In this document: positions 56,831 through 64,000 of the stretch, in pieces
How the letters are laid out: each line of letters starts with the position of its first letter
How positions within the stretch are numbered: the stretch's first letter is position 1
Source of the DNA: Todiramphus chloris collaris
Lineage: Eukaryota > Chordata > Aves > Coraciiformes > Alcedinidae
Direction: 5' to 3'
DNA: 64,000 bases
Assembly: GCA_025345505.1 (NCBI GenBank)
Contig: JANVCC010000030.1
Coordinates: forward strand, 9,819,178-9,883,177
The notes under the pieces: generated by a model
The model's input: only the letters and a program-made list of their open reading frames with translations
The model's database searches: none
What the model was told of the DNA's origin: nothing
Program-made: the position numbers and the translations under genes

Positions 56831-59325
56831 CACAGTTAAGCCCCTCAATGTCCTTCTTGTAGTGTGGGACACAAAATCGAGCACAGTAATTGAGGTGTGG
56901 CCTCACCAGTGCTGAGTACAGGGCTGTAATCACTATCCTAGTCCTGCTGGACACACGGTTTCTGATACTGGCCAGGATGCCCTTGGCCTTCTTGGCCACC
57001 TGCACACACTGCTGGCTCGTCTTCAATCAGGTTTTGACCAACACCCCCAGGTCCCTTTCCACTGGGCAGCTCTCTAGCCCCTCTCCCCCAAACCTGTAGC
57101 GTTGCCTGGGATTGCTGTGGCCTAAGTGCAGGACGTGGCACTTGGTCTTGTTGAACCGCATCCCGTTGGCCTCAGCCCATCGATCCAGCCTGTCCAGATC
57201 CCTCTGCGCAGCCTCCCTACCTTTGAGGACATCAACACACCCACCTAACTTGGTGTCATCTGCAATCTTGCTGAGCGTGCCCTTGATCACCCCATCCAGA
57301 TCACTGGTACAGATATTGAAGAGAACAGGCCCCAGTACTGATCACTGGAGAACACCACTTGTGAACGTCCACCAACTGGTTTTGACTCCATTTGTTGTCC
57401 AAAATAAGTGGATTATTCACCCAGTGTGCAAAAAATCCAATTCTCACGCACTCAGGAGAGACATGGCTTATTGATTTCAGAGTTGCTCAAGCCTGAGTGC
57501 TCGGTGACTTCCCACAAATCAAGCACACCAAAGAAGACTCTCTATGCTATATTTACACACAAGACTTACAAAGTTATTTCCAAGCTGACCCTCATTATGA
57601 TGATTGTTTAATAATTTATATGCAATTATAATACTGCCGAATCCATACTTTCACTACTATGCATGCTCAGGGGAAGGTTTTTCCCTGGGTAAGGGTCTTT
57701 TTGACCTATGGGTGTGATTTTAGTGTATAATGATGCTAGTTCACCGAAGGAGAGCACTAATTGTTGTTTAGCTGACAGTACAAAACTACATACAACCAAT
57801 ATAAACTCTAAGTCCACTTGGTTTATATGTTTTCCAGAACATTTCTTCTTCAAGGATGGCAAATTCTTGATTAGAAGTTCCAGACTAATTATGTTGACAA
57901 CTTCAAGGATAGTCATCTTGTTACATGCACTAATAGTTATCAAAAGGCCTAAATCAATTTGTAAGCAATGGCTCCCAAATCCTTTAGCTCCTTTGTTGCC
58001 TCCCTGTTTGCCTGGGCAAATTCACCACAACCCTTTGGGCCCAGCTGTCCAGACAGTTTTTCACTTAGCAAAGAGTATGCCCATCCAAGCCATGAGCAGT
58101 CAGTTTCTCCAGGCGGATGCTGTGGGAAATGGTGTCAGAGGCTTTACTAAAGTCCAGGTAGACAACATGCACAGCCTTTCTCTCATGAACCAGTGGGTCA
58201 CCTAGTCATAGAAGGAGATCAAGTTGGTCAAGCAGGACCTGCCTTTCATGAACCCATGCTGTCTGGGCCTGATTGCCTGGTTGTCCTGTATGTGCCACAT
58301 GATGGCACTGAAGATGATCTGCTCCATAACCTTCCCTGGCACTGAGGTCAGACTGACAGGTCTGTAGTTCTCTAGATCCTTCTTTCAGCCCTTCCTATAC
58401 ATGGGTGTCACATTTGCTAACCTCCAGTCCACCGGGACCTCCTCAGCCAGGACTGCTGATAAATCATGGAAAGTGCCTTGGTGAGCATTTGCTGCAAAAC
58501 CCTCACTACCCTTAGGTGGATCCCATCTGGCCCCATAAACGTGCGTGTCTAAGTGGTGCAGCAGGTTGCTGACCAATTCCTCTTGCGTTATGTGGGCTTT
58601 ATTGTGTTTCTCATCCCTGTCTTCCAGGTCAGGGGGCTAGGCACCTAGAGAACAACTGGTCCCACTATTAAAGGCAAAGAAGGTGTTAAGTACCTTGACC
58701 TTTCCCTATCCTTGGTCACTAAGCTTCCCTATGCATCCCATGTCCTCTTTTCTCTGTTAATGTATTTATAGAAACATTTTTTATTGCCTTTAACAGCAGT
58801 AGCCACATTGAGTTCTAGCTGGGCTTTGCCCCAACTTGCATAACCTCACAACAACCTGGTAGTCCTCCTGGGGTGCCTGCCCACTCTTCCAAGGGCCATA
58901 AAGTCTCCTTTTGTTCCAGACTTTCAGCCAGAGCTCTTTGTTCAGCCAGGCCAGTCTTCTTCCCCACCAGCTAGTCTTTTGGCAGAGGGGGGTGGCCTGC
59001 TCCTGCACCTTTAGGAGTTTCTTCTGGAAGAATGTCCAGCCTTCCTGGACTCCTTTGCCCTTCAGGACTGCCTCCCAAGGGACTTTGTCAGCCAGTCTGA
59101 TACACGGGCTAAAGTCTGCACTCTAGAAATCTAAGGTGACAGTTCTACTGACCCCCCCTCCTTACTTCTGTACCCAAGACGGTCTCCAACCCTCACATCA
59201 TGCACAAGTCTTTCTCTGTTTACAAACAACAGGTCCAATGGGGCACCTTTCCTAATCCGCTCCCGCCCCAGCTGTGTCAAGAAGTTCTCTTCCACGCAGG
59301 AGATAAAAGTGCTTGGGGCGGGAAT
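56831..59325 (-). mobile_element. CR1 LINE copy, antisense, 5'-truncated, interrupted
   Basis: Minus-strand reading gives CR1 ORF2 in order from high to low coordinates: WLNKELWLKVWNKRRLYG near 58900-58970, VPVDWRLANVTPMYRKG near 58385-58450 (start of reverse transcriptase), [20 protein letters not shown] sequence near 58200-58260, the catalytic ADD motif ([14 protein letters not shown]) near 57225-57265, then [18 protein letters not shown] near 57120-57175, and a VRPHLNYC region near 56880-56900. The reading frame is broken by stops and by a 626-bp insertion at 57393-58018. The element is inactive, and a few degenerate stops show it is old. Confidence 0.93.
57393..58018 (-). mobile_element. 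LTR-like insertion inside the CR1 copy
   Basis: CR1 sequence stops after GACTCCATT at 57392 and resumes with ATTCACCAC at 58020, so 626 bases of foreign DNA lie between. The insert begins TG and ends CA and is flanked by near-matching four-base repeats (CATT left, AATT right). On the minus strand its end reads CCACTTATTTTGGACAACA, like a retroviral U5 terminus. A solo LTR of an endogenous retrovirus is the best guess. No coding sequence is left. Confidence 0.6.
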
Positions 59326-60949
59326 GGAACTTTGATTCAGTCCTTGTTGCAGGAGGTCCCATTAGATTTTCACACCTGCAAGGAGCCTGACTGCCGGTGG
59401 TGCTTGGTTTGAGGAAAATGACCTTCGCCAGTACTTCAGGAATGTAATTACCACTCCACTTACAGTTCAGGAAGATAGCTGAGCCCTGGGTGCAGAAGTG
59501 CGATGTGGCAGTGGGGTGCGGGCAGGGTGCGGGCAGGGTGCTGCAGGGCTGGGTGGGTGCTGGAAGCAGCCCAGCAGGACTCACAGCAGCCCCTTGCAGG
59601 GCCTGCCCTGGGCCTGCAGCATGGACTTGCTTCTTCAATTGGCTTTTCCATTTGTTTCTTCTCCCCAGTTTGTCTGTTTTAGCTGAATCCCGTGGCTGGG
59701 AGTTGGAGGGGGCACAGGGCATTTGTTTCAATTCCAGTGTAAGAAAAGGTGTAAAGTTTTTCTCAGTTTAGCTCTGCAAAGTCAGGACTTCTCTGCAACA
59801 CTCCTGCTGTGTCTGTCCACAGTTGAGTCTGTGGAGAGAAAGCCAGAGCACTGAACCTACTGGTCTGTCAGGGCAAGGGTCTTTCCTTACCACAAGGCAT
59901 ATGTGGAACATGTGAGCCTCGTACAGCTGCCCTGCACTGCTTGCTCCCCGGTCAGCAGGTGCTGTGCCAGGAGCCAGGATGGTGATGAGGCTTCTCTTCT
60001 GCCCTGGGACACCCCCCCCAAGTGCAGGTGTGGAGACAACCATGGGGCTGCAGGATTCCTCCAACAGGCATGTTACCCCAGCTGCAGTTTCCTCCACTGT
60101 GCATTATATCCCACCACAGGAGAAATATTAGGATTCAGAAAAAATAGGAGAAATCTTTTTGGGAATTGTGTTTGCAATTTTAAACAAGCTCCTTTGTGAC
60201 TACTGATAAATCCACCTCCTTATCCTCACCAGGACAGTGCAAGGACAATGATTTTAATGCAGTTACATTATTTTTAAATGTCTGTATGAATGGCTTTGTG
60301 CTGGAAAATACCTGACTGTGACTGCAGGGTTGGTGTCATTGCAGCGTTCATCTGACATCCATATATTCTGCACAGCCTGAAGGTTTTGTCCAGGAGGACA
60401 ATTGATGTGGAATTACACAATCTGATTCTTTTTAACATGGTGTTTGGTATGAAGACTATTGCATAAACATCAATAACCAAAGACATAAAGAAGTTAGAAT
60501 TTCAGTAAATTAATGGCACCAGACTTCAGGTCTTCATGCAGATTTCTTTTTTTCTTCTCTCACACGTATGTAAAAAAATTCCTTTTTTATCTGAAGGCAT
60601 ATATAACAACAGCTAGATGTGAAAGAGGTTATATGTCATAGCTCCTGGTGTGTCCTTACAGCACAGTTTTACATCAGTTACATTTTGCAATCCCTGTAGT
60701 TTATGCAGCTGATGGTTAACTGCATGGCTTCATTCTCTACTATTCATTTGAGCTTCTTACTCAGTACATTGATATGTAATGACTCAAAATTATGACACTT
60801 GGTGCACGTAAATCCAGAATCCTGTTACATTTAAATACACAGGGATTGCTATGTCCCATCTCCGATGCAATAGTCAGTGCAGATCATTTCAGAATCTGGG
60901 CTCATTAATTGTGCATTACCCAAGGTGTCTACTTTAGAGCAGCCTCAGC

Positions 60950-61042
60950 GTGAAAGCAGTGTTCTTCACGTACCTGGCTACTAACGCAGCATGTTTCACA
61001 TTAGTGGGATACTAAAGCAGTGTGTTTCAAATCAGCGGGGTA
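60950..61042. repeat. degenerate tandem repeat, three 31-bp units
   Basis: Units at 60950-60980, 60981-61011 and 61012-61042 share AAAGCAGTGTGTTTCA-type cores and a TAGTGGGATA-type end. The last two differ at about 7 of 31 positions; the first is more diverged. Confidence 0.65.
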
Positions 61043-62740
61043 ACAAAGAATTCCACTGAATAATTCATTTTAGGTCTAGAAGAATGGTTGGTAATTTTAG
61101 GTATGCAGATAATTTTAGGTCTATAAAGTATAATAGCTATACTTAATCTGTCATTTAAATCTCTTTATGTTACACATGTCCAGGATGACGTCCAGGTGGC
61201 ACAGCACTACACCATGGAGGTGTTTGCCAAGAGGCATTTCCCCGTTCCCTGCACCGCACCCTCGGTCTAACACCGATCAGGGCCCAGTTAGCTCAGCGGC
61301 TGCCATCCCGGTTGCCGTGTGGCTCTGAGCACTGCACCCCGTAGAAGCTGCTGCTGCCCCTGCTTTCACCTGCTGCCTACAGACGGGCTTGGCGTGTGAG
61401 TCTGGAGCTGGGTGCTCCCAGACCAGCACCGCAAGGAGTCTCGGCAGCACCCTTTGGCTGATGCTGTCACAGCGCTTGCTCACTAATCTCGCCGATTCTC
61501 TACCTCCAGCACCATCCCACTGAAGAGGATTCAATTTGCCAGCACAGCTGCCTTATGACTCATGTGTGTTTCGCTGGTCAGCCCGTTTTGTGCAGCTTCT
61601 CTCTAGCAAGCGGGATCGCACATGGCAGCAGAAACGCTTGGAAAAAATTGCTGCTATTTCAGCCCAGATTGCTGTAAGGCTGCTCACTCTTCTCCACTGC
61701 CTGAGTTCAGCAAGGTTTCACTGTATCCTGCAGTGCCGATCGCTACCGTGCATTTGTAACACAGGTTCATTCCAGCTGCAGTTTTGGTCCTGTGTAATTT
61801 CTGTAGCTGAAGGTTAAGTTCACAGCTGCACTGTGTATTATCCCTTTCAGTTTCCTGCTTGGGCAGGAATAGCTCTAAGCATGTCTCTGTCCAGCAGCCC
61901 ATTTCAGCCTGTGTTTATGGTGCATTGTAGCTGGTGGGGTGTATTTCACCCAAGCACCCATGTCTGCAGCACGCCTGCCTGGGTAAGCTCCTGCACAAGG
62001 AAACACGGTGCCTGGCAGCACACTGTAGGAGCAGAGATGATTTTCCTTTGAGGACTTCACAGCTTGTCCCTGTTTCCTGCCCTAAAATGACCACTCTGGG
62101 AGGCAGACTCTGTCTCGCACCCAAGCATCAGCCTGGGCAGTCTTACTCAGAATGTAAAATTGCAGAGTGTGACCTCAGCTCTCCGCTGAGCTGAGGATGG
62201 CAGATCTGAATTCATGCCTGTCTTCTCTCCTGCCCACAGACACCTCCCAGACATTCCTCCTTCCCCATGGGCTGTCATCATGTCACCTGTGACTCAGCTC
62301 AGAAGGGACACCAGCATCCTGATCGCTTTGTGGACCAAAAAGGACTTGGAGAGCAGGGCAGGGGACCCTCAGGTTCCATCACCATGGCAGGGGCTTGTAT
62401 GGAGGTGATACATCACCTCACCAAACCCCAGCTGTGTCACAGTGTTGTCTGGTGTGCCTGATCTTGGCTCTCCACCACCCTCCTCCCAGTGTGACACAGC
62501 TCATAGCAGGGCCCTCATTCACAGTTCATTCACACAGCAAGATGCCACACTCCCACCCAAGCCCAGAGAGCTAGACTCCTGCCCGCAGCCCCTGGGCCTG
62601 TGCATCAAAAGAAGAGACTGGTGTGCCCTTCCCAGCACCCACTCCAAACACAGCTGGGGTGGGGTGGCCACAGAACCTTCTGCGCCCTGTCCCGTTGTGC
62701 CCTCAGGGCAGGTGGTTAAAGTTGCCTAGGGGAAACAGAA

Positions 62741-62820
62741 GGGGAAGGCAAGGGATGTGAGGACAAGGGAGGGGATAGGACGGCAAGGGAGGGGATAGGA
62801 GGGCAAGGGATGGGATGGGA
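62741..62820. repeat. purine minisatellite, four 20-bp units
   Basis: Four tandem units of 20 bases based on GGGCAAGGGAGGGGATAGGA. Units two and three differ at one base. The + strand is almost pure purine with several GGG/GGGG runs. Confidence 0.85.
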
Positions 62821-64000
62821 TGACGAAGCAAAGGAAGGCAAAGTAGGGCAGAGGGCACCTGAAGTACCCTGGCCAGGTCTCCCAGCCTCATTTTGAGGTC
62901 AGGATGGGAAGTCCCACCTGCCCTAGGATTTCCTCACCTCCCACCCTCAGGCACTCCCATCCATGAAAGGGGCCCTTGGGGGGAGTAGCGATGCCCGGGG
63001 TGGGCAGACTGATGCTGGAGGCCTCTAGGCTCTCCCAGAGGCAACTCTGCTCTAAACTGTGTCTGGAAAAGGGCTGCAAACCAAAACCTTGGAAAGTCTT
63101 GGTGTGAAAACAGAGTGCTTAGCCGAGGTCTCCAGCCTGCCCAGTGTCGGCTGTGGGTGGCAGCAGCAGCAGCAGTCCTCCTGACACCAAGTTTCCTGAC
63201 CGTGGTGCTGCCAGGGCTTTATCCCTGACCCTGTCTAGCACAAACAAGCAGTTGTACTTGACCACTTGATTCCTGAATCCACCATTCTGTATCACGTTTC
63301 ATCAGTGGCTGCTAGACTCATGGATCCTCTGGCCCCTGCATGGCGCTGGCCTGAGTGGTGGGTGTGGTGGCCATCTCCTTCGTGATGGCTCCTCAACTGC
63401 GTGATGTGACTTACTTCAGCTTTTCCTGACAAGATGAGGCTGCGACTAGTGGGCCAGGTCCTGCTGTAATGCGGCGAGCTGAGTTGTGTCATTATTCTGT
63501 GGTTGAGAGCAAATGAAAATACTGTGGAGCAGAAAACAGCACTGGTGTTGATGACTCATGTCCCTGCGATGCCACGTTCAACTTCCTAAACACAGCTTTT
63601 TAAAAAAAAATTAGATGCTGAACTTTACAGATGAGAATTTCCAAGCTAGAAGCTTTAAAAGCCTTGCAAAAGCTCCAGGAAGAGAAGATGCTGGCAGGCT
63701 CCTGGGAAGGGATGGCACACTCAGCCCAGACATGACCACGTTAGGAGGATGCTGCTGGGAAAGCTGGCATGGAAACAGGGTTAAACTCAGATACTAGATG
63801 GAAGGGCAGAGACACTGACACAGACGATCACAAAAAAAAATGCAGAGCCATACATTAAAGCCAATCCTATTTGCTGAGACAAAAGCAGTTTCTGAAGGAC
63901 ACATTCATGTCCCAACCATAAGCTGGCTATCGAAATGTCTCCTGGACTTCTGCTGCATTGGCCGCTGATGAACAGAGGCAGGGAAGAGAGGACCACAAGG

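Larger units (their letters stand above)
59326..64000. other. right flank, no recognised gene
   Basis: About 4.7 kb. Human synteny predicts SENP2 on this side, on the opposite strand, but no SENP2 exon was recognised. Short open frames on both strands lack conserved motifs. Two small tandem arrays (60950-61042 and 62741-62820) and a (CAG)5 near 63162-63176 are the only structure seen. Confidence 0.6.

Overview
The window is vertebrate nuclear DNA from a bird. The evidence is the intron-exon structure with GT-AG introns, CpG-island promoters, AATAAA polyadenylation signals, and CR1 LINE copies (the typical avian retrotransposon) and LTR insertions. It carries two complete or nearly complete genes on the + strand, TRA2B and IGF2BP2, in the same relative order and orientation as the linked pair in human 3q27. 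The species cannot be fixed from the sequence.

Layout. 1-5950: flank with a GC-rich island at the extreme left edge, a (GATG/GATA) microsatellite and an LTR-like fragment, but no recognised gene. 5990-7330: CpG island and promoter of TRA2B. 6600-26400: TRA2B, nine coding exons predicting 289 residues (RS1-RRM-glycine hinge-RS2), plus the intronic poison exon with an in-frame stop. Intron 5 is almost entirely an antisense CR1 copy that begins a few bases after the splice donor. 26400-33100: intergenic. 33110-33880: CpG island, 5'UTR and exon 1 of IGF2BP2, running into a C homopolymer and a 400-N gap. 34278-54538: the rest of IGF2BP2 (RRM1-RRM2-KH1-KH2-KH3-KH4). The second coding exon is not visible and splice phase shows it must exist, most likely in the gap. 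The intron after the gap has an AT-rich block and a complete solo LTR with a perfect 6-bp target duplication. 54539-56400: IGF2BP2 3'UTR. 56831-59325: a second antisense CR1 copy, split by a 626-bp LTR-like insertion. 59330-64000: no recognised gene, two small tandem arrays.

Both genes encode RNA-binding proteins. TRA2B is a nuclear splicing activator. IGF2BP2 is mainly cytoplasmic and controls mRNA stability, localisation and translation. Nothing in the sequence indicates co-regulation; each has its own CpG promoter. The points most worth a second look are the TRA2B poison exon, the CR1 against a splice donor, a candidate in-frame arginine-rich microexon in IGF2BP2 with a triple CAG acceptor, the kB-type site at the IGF2BP2 start codon, and an unassigned antisense ORF cluster inside IGF2BP2 intron 5. 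I found no wholly new biological system.
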